Positions 48,380 to 62,001 of a DNA stretch of 64,000 bases are shown in pieces. Under the pieces are notes generated by a model. That model was not told where the DNA came from. It did not search any database and saw only the letters and a program-made list of their open reading frames with translations. Within the stretch, counting starts at the first letter, position 1. Each line of letters begins with the position of its first letter. This DNA comes from Puffinus mauretanicus. Lineage: Eukaryota > Chordata > Aves > Procellariiformes > Procellariidae. Made by a program: the position numbers and the translations under genes. The stretch is from contig JAJKFH010000714.1 of NCBI GenBank assembly GCA_023333565.1, forward strand, positions 93,483 to 157,482, in the 5' to 3' direction.

Positions 48380-48997
48380 GTTGATTTATTCATTTTTCCT
48401 TCATTTACACTCAGGAATACTTTATCATTATTATCATTATTCATTTGTGTTACATCATTACCCCCTAGCCCAAACCTAGCGTGAACAGTTTGGTGCTGGG
48501 TGCTGCAGAAATCTGAAAGGAAACAACAGTGACTACCTCAGTCAGATGAAAATGTCCTTCTCTGGCTCAATCCTGGCTCTTCCTAGAAAAGCATGAACTA
48601 TGCAGTGTTCAAGGCCAACATTTTTCCACCAATAACAGAATTAAACAACTGCCCCAAACAAATAGATGCATAAGGAGCAGGATAAAGCAGGGATAACCGG
48701 AGTGTGTGTTCATGTAGATTAGCCGTGCACACAGTTTAATTCACCACCTGCCTCCTCGTTACCTGCATGTTCAAGATAGCACTGGGTTTCACAAAGGAGT
48801 GAGAATTTGCCTGATGCATTTGGCTGAAATGGCTGTTTCCTGTACAATGTCTGTTAATGGTCCTCTCTCCGCCCTATCATGATGACTGCATTTCAGCCAT
48901 GCTAAAAATACACGCTATACACCTGCACTGTGGATCTTTAAATAGATATATAACACATATATGCTATGTAGGGAGACTAATATGTATGTCTACATGC

Positions 48998-49035
48998 ATG
49001 TGTTATCTCTGCACTCATGCGCTATCTCTGCACGC
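48998..49035. repeat. 19-bp tandem duplication
   Basis: Two adjacent 19-nt units sharing the core TATCTCTGCAC and differing at three positions, inside a stretch rich in ATGCA/CATG steps (48990-49080). Confidence 0.8.
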
Positions 49036-52000
49036 ATGCACAAATACACATGCACGCAAACACATTTCTCTATATACATGCATCTACACATTAGAGTTCT
49101 GTAGGATGAACACTCTTTTAAAGGTATATTAAAAGTACATACCTGGACATTCATAAGAGAAAGGCAGCAATAAAGATCCAAATTCAGGTTTCAGCACACT
49201 AGTTATTAATTATTATAATAAACATCTTGTCTGTAGAGAAAATTCCCTTTTCACAGAATTAATGGAAAATGAATAAGTCTTGATGTATTTCATGTATGAG
49301 TTGCTTATTCAGCTTTGTATCAGAAGAAACAAACATATTGACTAACCCCTCTTAAAATTACATTTGCAAGTAACTACTTAAAATAAAGCAGTGGCTAAAA
49401 ATGTAACGGATTATGTAATTTTCACAAAATGAAAACAGGAGCAAAAATTGCCAACAGGAGCTACAGCTCCTGTTTGCAATCTTCGAAACGGGACTCGAAG
49501 TGCTCTCCCTGGAGGAGCTGAACCCACGGCTCCTTCGGCTGCTGACTTCCAGAGGAAAGGGCTTTTCCTACACTGAAGAGCCAGCTCCCCCCCTCCCACC
49601 TGCACATCTCAATCACCCCCGGCAAGATTTTATGAAGGCTATTCTCTTCCAGGCACAGAGGAGCATCGTCTAAGCTCTGAAATATGAAGGAGCAGGAAGG
49701 GTCATAGGCAAATTAGGGTCTCCCAGCCCTGCAGATGCCAAACTTGGTAGCCCAGGTTTGCTTCCAATTGCATGGACTGATCAGCAGTGAAAGTGAATTG
49801 ACCTTAAGAGCGCATGATATCCCAGCTCTGCATTCGCACTCTTGTAGCTCTAGGGTTTTTGTAAGAAAACATGGAGCTTTGCTATGAGTTTTGAAGGCAA
49901 GACATAGAGCTGAGTAATTCAGGCCCCATATGTTTATTACTACATTTCAGGAATGGCCCCCTCTATATTTTTGGCTGTTAATGTACACTCCACAGAACCC
50001 TTGTGACTTCACAAGGGTCCCACAAAACATAAGGCCACAAACATACTGCTTCCAGTTTTTCTCAGCTGTAAGCAATCAAAGAGGTCCTGCCCCTGACACT
50101 ATTCTTTCCCCCAGGTATTCCTCCATGCCCCAAAAAATCTCCTTTAAAAGCCAGGGTGGGAAAAAATATCAAGATCCGAAAGACTACAGAGGACACAATA
50201 CCTGCACAGGCCTGTGTGCATTTCAGGCGAGCGCTGGGAGCTTGACCCCCTGCTCATCACTTAACAACAGAAGAGGAGCAGAGTCCATCGCTTGCATACA
50301 AATACGTAGGTCAGCTCTGTGATGGAGTGCGGGGATGCCCTCCTCTACTCCAGCAGCCTCCTAGATGGCATCTGCCTGCAGAAAAGCCACGAGTTTGGGT
50401 TTTGTAAATGCTACCTTCCCATCTCTGCTGCTTTCTTCTTTCTTGCTGTGTTGGATTTTTACTTTGTAAATCAAATGATCTTTCATATCCTCCCAATGCC
50501 GCTTTCGTCTCTTCCCCCTTTTCTTGTTCCTAACTAGATACTTCCAAGATGCATTTTTTTTAACAGCCTTAGATACTGCCTACACTGTCATTTCCAACCA
50601 CTGTCTATTACTTTGCATGTTTACTGTAGGGAGAATGTGAGCACAAAAATATTTGTGACAAGTCAGGGTCTTTCAAAATTGATCAAACCTCTTCTCCTCA
50701 TTTTTTAATGATTATTTTAATATTCCCATTTTTCTAAATGAGCTTTTTAACTTATGTTTTGCCGTCTATGCTTTCTAATGACTTTCTAATTGCCAAAATT
50801 TGTCAAGGAAATTTTGTTTAATAAAGCTGATGTCTGCTTGCTCAACACAAGAGGGCTAATAAGAGGGCATTTAAATAATCAGCAACACAGCCCTCAGGAG
50901 CAAGGCAAGAAACCAGGAAACTGCAAGTCACGGTGGATCTGTAATGAAACGGTACCCTCCACCCTAGCGCGCCGCATGAGAGGAACACCTGAGCTCTACA
51001 AGTCAGCTAATCAGGGCAACGGAGGCCCTACTTGCATGAAACAAAATCAACAGATAAATAGCATCTCAGGGCAAGCTGCAAAAACAAATTAATGAAAAGG
51101 GAAGATCTTAAGCCTGTCGCTGCAGCCTTTTCCAAGGTAAGGGCATTCGTATTGTAGGGATTCAGAGAAGACACAGCCCAGGCAGCTCTCACACACTGCC
51201 TGGATGCGGTGACAAGAAAGTGAGTCCTATTGCCTGCCCTGCCCTCTAAAGTTTTCTCAGATACTCTCCCCCTCTTATTTCAAAAGCATTGTACTTAACT
51301 TTCGATGTTCTGGGCTCTTTTTCCATCCATGTATTTAGTGTCATCTACCAGAATCTTTGGAGACTCTCCGGTTTGCTCGCTTTCCATTGTTGGGGAGTCT
51401 TAAAACTGATGATGAAGTACTTTCTAGAGTATCCCTCACAAAGACTCATTAAAAGATAACAGTAGGATTTGAATCCCAACATGACTAAAGTTGCTTGATA
51501 ACAAAATTTTCTTATTTTCCTATTTCTAATATTTTCTGGGACACTGACACCTGCCTCAGAGCCTTTGGCCATTTGCCATCACCCTGAAAGGAGAACTGCC
51601 ACAAAGGTCAATGGGAGATTAGCATAACACTCAGTGACAGATTTGGCAGGTTGCATCTCTAATACTGAATTTGCTTAAAGGGTCATAAGATTTAATCACT
51701 GTTCATATCAACCCCCTTTGGCCATGTAATAGTATATTCCATAACTGACACAGCATTAAAAACTTGAAATTCATTACGCACTGAACTACCTATAGTAATT
51801 TTGCTATCGCTCACCCTTATGCAAGTCAATTTGGGTACTATAGATGTTGTTTCATGACAGCTCTGCAGTTCTTTAGTCATCACATCAAGTTGTCTCCAAC
51901 CTCTTGCCACTTCTGCCTACTTCAAGGTTCTATTTTCAGTGCTAGTTTTTAAACTTCTGCCTCTAAAACTGTATGTGAAACATACAGGCATGTATTTTTG

Positions 52001-55000
52001 CATGCAAGTGGGTATTCATTCATTCAAATTCTTACATTCATGGTTAGATATTTCCTGTATGTGGCTTTTGCACACATACAGAAATGCTAATTCTGAAAGC
52101 AGAAATAAAGGAGGGTTCAGCATATGTAGACATGAACTCAAATATCAGTTTGAATCTCGCTGGCATTTTGACCTTTACCACTCACCAGCTCCAACTCAGA
52201 GGCAGGAACGTGCAAAAATAAGAAGAGGGGGAGGCTCTGTTTCCATCCAAAATATGAGTAATAAGTGACACTACTGAAATTGGGCAATCATTTAAGCACC
52301 AAGAGAGTGAAGCTATTTCAGCTTATTTTGGATGAATGCATAAAGTGTTACTAATCCCAACTGAAACACAGCAGACACAATTACCATTCATTTGGAGAGA
52401 TAAAGCGGAAAATTTACCAACATTTTTTTACAAAATAAAGGACAATTAATAATTCTACACTAAACTTTTGCAGCTGAGTCCAAATACTCACATCATATTG
52501 TCTAACCTTTAATAAGCAGCAAATAACCTCTAGATTAAACATTAAATAAACTCTCAACTTGGCAAGTCAGCATCCCCAATCAAAACTGGAGCCACTAACA
52601 GGGATCTCCACCAGGAGATCTGTCATCTGTGGGCTACTCCTGGGAAAGCTGAATAAGAAAGCAAGGACATAGACATGCACACACACACATATGTGACATT
52701 TCCCCAGGGAAATGCCCTTCCAGCACAAAGCAGCAACAAATGAAAGCAGGTCTGGCTCTGCAGATAGCGATCTGCAAGCCCATTTCCAGCTCACTACTTG
52801 TTATCCCACATCATTTCACCCTTACTTTCACAAAGGTCCTTGCTACACCTTCCCTTCTGATTTGCCTCATTGTTCAAAGTGGCCGTGGAAAAAAATAAGT
52901 GTGTGATGCCTTTCACTGTCCCTGGCAGCACAGAGATGAAAGATGTCTTTTCTAAACAAGAACACCTGCTGCTGCAATTTCAAACCATTGGGGCAAAACA
53001 GAGACTGACAAGCTTAAAACTCTTTCCCATAGTTCCAGTTCTTCTTTCAGGGTTTTGCTAGCTGAAATGCTGCTTTTCTAGCTTTGTTACTGGGCTTGCA
53101 TCCAATGTTTACATTGCATTACCAATATCTGCTCTATATTGTTTCTGTCACTGTGTTTCAGATAGCATACGATTTCCTTTTATAGCTCTCCTGCTTCCCT
53201 TTAACTTATGACCTTTATTGAGAATGAATGCATTTGTCTGCAGACTGTCAGGCAAAAGGGTTGAATCACAGGGGCTTGGCATCTGTGAAATGCTTTGCAA
53301 TCCACTGCAGCTGTATCGGGAAAGCAGTGATGGAAAACCATAAACTGCCTGAGATTAGAAGTTTATTCTGGAGGACCCTAACTTTCCTTTGGAAGGCCAA
53401 GGACATCTCAAACACTCACCGAAATAAAAACAAAGGCCTGTTAGGAATGGACATCTTGATGCTTCCCTAACACATTTCTTTGTTGACTTTTCAGTCTTTT
53501 AAAAGAATTTCTGTGTTTTTCTTAATATCTTTACTGCTTATGTGACTCTCAGTCCTTCTCAGTGGATCCTAGATGCTTGCACAAACTGTTTCAGAAGCCT
53601 AATGGGGACTGGGTGAGTTCCAGAACTCAGCAGTGTTTGGCAGCAAGGACCCAGCCGCAGTGCCGGAACATCGCATGTTACAAAAAAAGAGGCAAAAAGC
53701 CATTTTGCTTTTATTTCAGCAATTCATTAAACCCCAACCACTCAGGATCTTACATCTGCATGGTTTCCTAGCAACCTAAAGGATGCTCTTGCTTTAAGAA
53801 ATGCATGCGTCTTGTGTACACAGTGGAGCAGGGTGAGCTCTGCACCGGTGGCCCTGACAAGGAGAAGGGTTTAGCACTTTTACCAGGAGGAGGATGGGAT
53901 GGGTATCAGGCTGCTTGTGTATTATGCCGTTGCTGCAGATATTCCCCTAACAAAAACCTCTTCATACACAGACTTGGAGCTAAGGAAGTTCTACCTGAGA
54001 GCACACAGGAGACTGCACAGTTTTCCAGGGTTTTAGGTGGACCGACACTGGATTAAGTTATTTGTGGAGGGCAACCGCAAATTAAGCCAATTTTCTGCCT
54101 GCTGCCCCTCACCCCACTAGCAATGCTCTGGAAGTGTGTATTGGCAAGGCCAGCTGCAGTTGCCCCCATCAAGGGCCACAGATGGATATCTTCGCTCCTC
54201 TGGGTGCAGCAGAACAGAAACCTCATGGTGGCTTCCCCTAAATGGGCACAGGCTTCAGAGGGGCAAAAGGCTGAAACATGAAAGATGGGCAATGAGTTCA
54301 GTGGCACATGCTTTCTCTTATTTACTTGGCTACTGAGCTGGTGCTTAGGCTCTCCTGCTAGTTATATGCCAAGTATTGACAACTCATACAAGTTCTAATA
54401 ACCTTGGCGCTGGTCAGAACAACAACAGCATCTTTTACCGAACCTGAAGGTTTGGAGTTGGAGGGCTTTGAGATTCTGTGATAGGTATGTTTGGAACAAG
54501 TTTCTGGGGAAAAAAAAAAAAAAAGAACTACAGTGAAGAATTTGACGGTGGCATTTATGTGTGGTCCATGCAACTGAGACTTAAGTTTGCTTCCTAGTAA
54601 AACATGCAATTCATGCTTACCAGACTTTATTGGAGGCTCAGAACAACACCAGTTCATCAAGGGTTAAGCTGGGGTGGGGAAAGGGAGGAGGAGGGATTCT
54701 ACACCCTTGATAAGAGATATTCAAAATTTGGATGCCCATCATTATGACTATGAAAGGAAGAGAAAAAAAAAGAAAATTAAGAAAGAACACTGCTCAACCA
54801 TTTGTTGATCACACACCATTGTTCAGGCAACTCCATCTGGTATGAGATACCATGGAGGGCTACCATATGTAATCACTATTCCTATACTGCAGTATTTCCC
54901 ATTGCGGTGCATTTATTTTTATGGCTGTAATATGGCATCCTGTTGAAAAAAAATAATTGAACTAAAAAATGTATGGAGCCCTCAGGACTTTTCTAGCTAT

Positions 55001-55304
55001 TCATATGAGTTCTCGTTTGCCTCAGCAAGCTATCTGAGGCAACAGTCTGATCTAAACACACACACACCCCCCAAAAAAACCCACCCCAAAACATAATAGA
55101 CAATTATGATATAACTTACCTTAAAGGCACATGTATTCTTATCTGTCAGATCCTGAGATACAGTGTCGAGGATGAAGGGAAGTCTGATAGAGACCTAGAC
55201 AAGTCACCTGGACTGGCCCATTGGCAAAGAAGGATTGAGATCTCAGTAACAGTCAGGATTTCTGAAATGTGTAAACTGCATGTTTATGTGAAAAATTCAT
55301 CCTC

Positions 55305-55357
55305 AGAACTCTATTAGAGTTCTGTGGAGCTCTATTAGAGGTCTGTGCTATTAGAGA
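55305..55357. repeat. 21-bp-period array built on a perfect palindrome
   Basis: The first unit contains AGAACTCTATTAGAGTTCT (55305-55323), a perfect palindrome about a central T. The unit CTCTATTAGAGTTCTGTG (55309-55326) recurs 21 bp later with one change (55330-55347), and a partial third copy (CTATTAGAGA) follows at 55348-55357. Confidence 0.85.
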
Positions 55358-56454
55358 CAATGCTTGTCTTCCCTTAGAAAACTGTGCAGGTTGATTCTGG
55401 CACAGCATGAAAGAGATGAGATTTTTTTTTTTTTTAAAAGGGTGTTATTTCAATGCTGTCCTCACTCAAAATTTTTGTTTGCAGTTAAATAAGATTACTT
55501 GGAGGCTGTGGTATATTTTGTGATCTCTTCTTGGAGTCTCAAACAGCTGGATCACCTCGTAGCAAAATTAGGTTTCATCCCCAAAACATATTTATTGTTC
55601 CTTACTCTGCAGCTGAAATACCTAAGCTTGTCTTCTCTCCCTTTTTTGGTCACTGCATAAATGATGTGCTTCTGGGCAGGCTTGTATTGATCTAAAAAAC
55701 CATCATAAATTTTCCAGGTTCACATTTAAGTTGCATTAACTGGAAAAGGCAGATCACTGTAAAATGCAATATTCTCAAGAATCAATAAATCTTGCTATCG
55801 GAATGGAAGAGGGTTTTCACCGCCTCCCTCCCCCCACTTCCCACCTGCCTCTTCAGAGGGAAGCAGGACATCTTGTCATGCAGGAGGAATAGTCACAAAC
55901 CGAGTCCTCACAGCACCCTCCAGCATTGCTTTTTCCCATGGCAGCAGCATCTGCGCTCTGACTACTGGACTTGGCACAGCTGCAGGAGCAAGAGAAGTGC
56001 TGGAGTTGGCAAGTTAATTCAAGTAGTGTTGACAGAGCATTTCAGGCTTACCAGTCATCTCACCGCCTTAATAGAATTGAGGTGTGCCAGGCCTGCCTCA
56101 ATCACTTGCCCAATTTCCCCTTTTTATTAGGGTTGAGTGTTAGAATTTAATGATGCATGTCAGTGTTTTCTCATTTAATTCCCACAAAGAATTTTTTTTC
56201 TTGCAAACATCTTTTCTTTCAGACATCAAGAACAACAGAGTGCCATTTTGATTTTTTTCTTCTTCCTGCATATAAAAAATTATAAAATCACTACCGTGGA
56301 CATCTGGTCACAACAAAATCTCATTGCAAAACATGTTGCTGCATTAGACTTGTCCTGGCTGTTTTGCCATGGACAGCTGGTCATGGAAATTCCATCCTGT
56401 GCAGCATTTATTGCAGGGCATGGATCTATTTCCAGCAAGTGGGGATGAAGTTTC

Positions 56455-56481
56455 ACTACAGTTACTACAGCTACTACAGTT
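56455..56481. repeat. Three tandem 9-bp units
   Basis: ACTACAGTT, ACTACAGCT and ACTACAGTT in direct succession; the middle copy differs by one base. Confidence 0.85.
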
Positions 56482-57657
56482 CTGCCGCTTTACACTGTAC
56501 AGAGGATTCATGCAAAGAGATTTCTTACGTGGCCACTGCAGCCAAAGTATCCTGGATAACTGAGAAATGATAAAAGAACTGGTGGCTTTTCAGAGAGATT
56601 GGTCAGGGTGAAATACCAATTCAAGTGTATGAACCATGTTTTTTTGCTTCAGGGTAGGATTTTAATCAAGACTGTCAAAGCCACTTGTCTTTTATTCTTA
56701 ACACAAGGAAAATGACAGATCTCACATTCTGCCAGTGCCATCGGCAAGAAGAGTTACATATTTAACTCCCTTTCCTTTGGTCCCAGTGACTCCAGAAGTG
56801 GCTCCATGAGCATTTGCCTCTCTAACAATCACGATAATTGCTTAGAAATCTTGCTCCGTTTATTCCTTTGCAGGTCCTACAGTCAGCACCTACCTGTGAA
56901 GAATGGTACATTTCTTTTGACAACTGAAAATGCTGAACTAAAAGCAATGTCTGATTTTACTCTTGGCTGCCTTTATCAGCTGGGCTAAGTTCTGGCATAG
57001 TACAGTCCCAACAAGTGCTAATTGAGCATTAGCAGCAGCAGAGCAGTGGCACAATTAACTCATGGTAACTGATGGCCCAGTGGGACTCGCTCTCCCTTCC
57101 CCCAGTCATCGTGCTGATGCCTTTGCTGGAGGAAGGACCCCTGCATCCAGTAGCTTTGCCAGTCCAAGGACCAGTAGGTCAACCTGCCTTGGACCTCCAG
57201 CCATGACCTGCTGTCAGGGTTTTCCCCATATGTGGAAGTGGCCAGCGTGACAAGCCGATGAAAAAGAATGAACCGGACAGCTGGGTCAGTATCTCAAAGC
57301 TCGGGATGGAGACAAACAAAGCAGATGGCTTGCAGCACCCCACTGGGGCTCAGTGGGATGCCCTCTGTCTACACGGGAGTATTGCCTTCTTTAAAAAAAG
57401 CTCTGGCCTCAGCTTTACCAACCTGGGCCCGTCTTGTGCTGTCTCAGTTTCCCTTGACTTACTGTTAGAATATTCTGATGTGTTTTTCAAGGAATGAATG
57501 ATCTCATTTCAGGTCTTTTTGCTTTAAGCTACTGTTTTCAGTCTTGGTTTTCTTTTTAAGTTTAAAATCCTATTTCTCCCTCTTTAAATTTTCTTTTTAA
57601 TTGATAATTGCTCACTAAAACCAGATGGCAGGTGCACCTATCAAATCTGTTTATTTC

Positions 57658-57673
57658 GGGGGGGGGGGGGGGG
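57658..57673. repeat. G16 homopolymer
   Basis: Sixteen consecutive G on +, in otherwise AT-rich DNA, 30 bp left of a CR1 relic. The length is likely variable and may be miscounted by sequencing. Confidence 0.85.
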
Positions 57674-57702
57674 AACATAATGCTTTAGCATTAGGAAAAA
57701 AA

Positions 57703-57828
57703 AGAATCACAAAATCCTGGGGACTGGCTGGCACCTCTGGAGATCTTCTAGTCCCATCCCCTGCCCCAGCAGGGTCAGGGGCAGCAGGTTGCCCTGGAGC
57801 ATGTCCAGTTGGGTTTGTAATATGTCCA
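57703..57828 (-). mobile_element. Short CR1 3'-end relic
   Basis: Reverse complement of a diverged CR1 3' end. AGAATCACAAAATCCTGG is followed by CACCTCTGGAGATCTTCTAG, CCTGCCCCAGCAGGGTCAGG and GCAGGTTGCCCTGGAGCATG, in the order found in CR1 tails. About 125 bp remains, 30 bp right of a 16-G run. No coding content. Confidence 0.72.
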
Positions 57829-60800
57829 ACAATACAGAACAATATTGTTTCATTGTTAAGAAAGTAAAAGTATCTACAGAGAGCCAGAGTTAGCTATAAA
57901 ACTTCCTTGCTAATTCAGCGTGTAAACAATTTTTGGAAGTATTATCAGCTGAGACAAATGATGTCCCATTAACAGTTTGAGAACTCCCTCTTTTGATACC
58001 AGGATATTTCCAGCTACTGCATTTTTCCATCTAATCCAAGACAAATACATCTGCTTTCTTGTTTGGAACAGAACAGTTTTCTGATGCTAAAAATTAACCG
58101 GTTTTTTGGACAGGGCATTTAACCACTTGCATGATGCAACTGTCATTGCAAGCAGAGTTTCTTATAATACTGGGTATTTCTTTAATACCAGATATATCAG
58201 AATTTCTTACAATACTTCACGAAAGAGAGCTCTGGGACATGATATCTTTGGGTATCTATACCTACAGGCTGGTCCCGTATGCTACTTCCTGCACTCCCGT
58301 TGATGGGCTAGCCGCAACCTTTGGTTCCATATTTCCTCTGCACTCACAACCACTCACATCTCAGATTTTAGTTCAGGCTATTCTCTGCAACAAGTAAGAT
58401 TTTGCTGTGGTGGGAGCTTTCATAGCAGTGACTGTGCCTCCTGTCTCTTATCAGTTTATCATTTGATGACCCTCAGGCTCCAGGCTCCTGCTCGTGACAT
58501 ACAACATGGCACAGCAATTACCTCAGAGGGGCCTCAACGCTCACCTATGGCTCAGGAAAGTGCTCTTTTAACAACCCTCCTCCCTCCCGCCAGATATACA
58601 TCAGTCAAGACCGTGTATACAACCTTCTCCTGCCCTTGCCTGAAGCAAGCACTGCCTGTTTTGCATCCCATCTGACCTGCCTGTAAGGTCGCTGCAACCT
58701 TATTACCTGCTGTGAAGGGACGTATTTGCACAGAGCAACCTACAAAGGTGCGTTTAGTAAGCTGAAAAATCCTGTAATCATTTTTATCCCTTCTGATTTC
58801 AGCTGATGACAAAACCTTGCTAGCGATTCAAAACTAAGTTCTGCAACTCAGAAACAAGTGAGCTTTCATTGAAAGCGAGCACTTGTACTTGCAAAATGAA
58901 GCATGAAAGAGGTGAAAACGCAATGGTCAAGGCATTACCTGGGATGGAACAAAGCAGACCTTAGACCTAGGGAGATGTGAGGGTTTAAAGTCACCAACGC
59001 TCCTCCCCTACATGTTAGAAACGTGTAGATGCATTTGTCATCAACATGGCCAGGCTCAAACAGCAAGAGAAAATCTAGCCCAGTCCACTAATTGCCTGGG
59101 CACCGGTGGGTGACAGAGCACTACGCTGTGTGAGAGGGACTAGGGCTGAGACCAGGGAGGAAACAAGCTGGGAAACCCAGCTCCTTACAGGCGCAGAAAA
59201 TGCTGAAGCAGCAGCTCGCTCCCATGTAGCGGAGAGCATGGGGTTACAGAGCAGTCAAATAAGTCACAGCAGCAAGGTCTGTTGCTGCTCCTGTCTCCTG
59301 AGAAGACTGGGTATGTATCTAGAAGGTGATTTCTGAAACGAACATGCTGTTTCACACAAAAGCCTGCCTGTGCATCTTGAAAAAAATGCAAGGTCTCTCC
59401 AAGCTCTCTCCAGCCTGCATGTAAATTTCACAAAGGCATCTGTGCTCAAGTAAAACCAGCTGAGGTGAAAAATGTTTCAATAAATCACACAGCTGACTTC
59501 TTTACTGTATCCATTTACAATCTGTAAACAAACCCTGGCAGGTAGTAAACCAACAAACTTTGGTATGAAATTACTTATTTATATTCTTTGGACACCTTTA
59601 CAATGACAATATAGGAGTCACAGAAATTATGCGGATGGCATTTTCTGTTGCTGTTGCAAACAAACCAGTTAATGTTAGCAGTAATGTTGAAATGACATTA
59701 TAGGGCTAGATCTTCAAAGCCAGCTTGCATTACCTTGGTTCTGATCCCAGAAGAAAATGAGGTCAACTCTGAGAAATACTGAGAATCCTAGCCACGAACC
59801 TATAAAGTATATTCCCTTCTGAGAAGGCAATAAGCCATTCCGGTATAAAGCAACTTATGCCAGCCTAACTTTGGACCCTGTCCTGTGGAGTGCTACATCA
59901 GTGAGAGTACTGCAGCTCAGACCATGCACCACAGACTGCTTCGTGTTGACCAGGCTTCAAGGGTTTGTTCAAGGTCTCAGAGAAAGTCTGTGGCAGAGTC
60001 AGATATTAAAATCAGCTTTTCTGATTTCTGGAGCACTGCTGCAACTGCCATTTTCACCAGCTTGTCACCCTTTCTTCAATATTTATGTGTGGACACCATA
60101 GTGTTTAGTTTATGGTGATTAATAATGGTGATTCTTTATGAAGTGTGTCTAGAACAGCTGGATTTGTCACAGATGCAGAAGCAAAAATCCGGATTAGACT
60201 GAAGATGAGTTACTGAGACTATAATCTCATCCACAACTCAATCTCCTCAACTTAAAGGCAGTTAAGATCTACTTTGATAGCACTTTTTTTTTTAATTAAA
60301 ACATTTTCTAAGTATATTGTATGTTAAGAGCAGCACAGTTTTGATGATGCTTCTCTTGCCAAAAACCCACTCTGCAGCATCTTTTTCCTTTTCAAAGCTT
60401 TTGTCTTACTGTATATTAGAATATTAATACATCAAAAACAGGATTGTCCTTCCAAAGGCACAGCATAATTGTACTCATTTTTAGCACCAGAACATCATTC
60501 AGCAACAATAAAACTAAGAAGAACACAAGAACAGTTCACGGTCAGTGTGCCAGCTTATCTTTTAAAGTGCCACTAGCAAAGGTATGCACATGTTTTTCTC
60601 TGACTATTCCTTGAAAGATACTCTTTCCTTTTGTGCTCATTTCCCATGATTATTGGTGCAATTTCACTTTATTCCCATGGTACCTGCAGAGGTTAAATTT
60701 TAAATTCACAGCTTTGATACCCAAAACACCTCTCTCGGAACAGAATTATCTCCCAAGCTTTTGATCACAAGCTATATGCATCCAGAAAAGGCATGAAAGG

Positions 60801-61521
60801 CAGAAAAACCCAAAACACAACAGAGCAATGCCATGTGACTGATGGTCTAGTGAATGTGTCTCCAGTCTTAAGCGCTGAATTCTCACAGCAAAATGTTTGC
60901 CATAAATCCAGAGTTCAGGAAGAAGAGGGAAACTTTACTGAGAAACTCAAGGATAGGAAATCAGGATTGTCTCACCCCCATTCTGCAAGCAGAAGGAGAG
61001 CCGAAACAAATCAAATAAATCATGCATCGCTGAATTACTTACTCAGAACTAGCCAGGACATATTTGGAGCAGTATTGCTTTAGAGGTGAGGTTAAACTCA
61101 ATGTTACTGCAGCCTGCACTGTCAGATGAATCATATTTCTTTGGACACTGAGTGGTTTGGTTTTTTTTCCCCATGAATAAAATGCTTATACCCACTTCTT
61201 GTCAGTCAGCCACTGGGGATTGTCTGGCAGCTCTTGAAGCGCTGAGTCAAGGGGGGACACTACTAATATAGTAGGAGCAGCTGCGAGGGGAAACAAAATT
61301 AAAATTCTGCTGAGCCCATCTCTGATTCTCCGTTCTCTAGGAATTAGTGCTCAACAAGGTATTCATAAAAATCAGCTGAAAACTTACAGCAGGAATCAAG
61401 CACGTGATTTCACTCAGTCCTCTGCCATAAAGTGCTCATATCACAAAACAAAAAAGCGTTGCTGTGTTTTGCCCCCTGTCAAATAAACGTGGGGCAAAGA
61501 TGTTGCAAGAGAACAAAGGGC

Positions 61522-61568
61522 TTCAAGGAAAAAAGAAAAAAGCCGCTTTTCTTTTCTTTTTCCTTGAA
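61522..61568. repeat. Imperfect inverted repeat
   Basis: TTCAAGGAAAAA at the left and TTTTTCCTTGAA at the right are exact reverse complements. The A/G-rich and T/C-rich interiors pair with small slippage around a CCGC centre. Confidence 0.75.
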
Positions 61569-61983
61569 ACTACAGCATGTATCTCTCCCCCACGGTCTAT
61601 AACTGCGCTCTGTGTCACCCCACAGCACAGCCCAGACGTTTTAAGGAAGCCGAGTGTAACACTGTGCTTCTGTTAATGTTCTTTACGTTATTCTGCTTGG
61701 TGATTTGCCTCCAACAGAGGGGCTGAGATGGCTGCAATGCCTCGGAGGCAGGGATGGCATGCCTGGCGGGCAGTGGTCCCACCGAGGGTCCCGCTGGAGC
61801 CAGCCAAATGCCAGACCACAAGCCAGGAGCCAGTTCAGCTACTTGACTCGTTTGCTGCTTTCCACACTACTGCTGAGCTGTTTCTGAAGCCGCCCCCTCC
61901 TTTCTACCGTGCAACAAAGGCTCTTTCACAGGGAGGGGCATTTCCAATTCAAGGGTAGAAAATCTGTGTATTCAGTATTTTTT

Positions 61984-62001
61984 GGGGGGGTGGGAGGAGG
62001 G
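61984..62001 (+). other. Four-tract G-rich motif
   Basis: Seven G, T, three G, AGGA and three G fit the pattern of four G3+ tracts with short loops, a potential G-quadruplex. It is isolated from any promoter or gene I can see. Confidence 0.7.

Larger units (their letters stand above)
44880..57657. other. Intergenic, 12.8 kb; no gene seen
   Basis: AT-rich unique sequence with simple repeats: A13 near 47429, T16 at 48364-48379, a 19-bp duplication at 48998-49035, A15 near 54510, a 21-bp-period array at 55309-55357 and a 9-bp triplicate at 56455-56481. A GC-richer patch at 47630-48080 holds overlapping minus-strand frames (47667-48011, 47708-48070) and an AATAAAG signal, but no recognisable gene or LTR ends. 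Confidence 0.6.
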
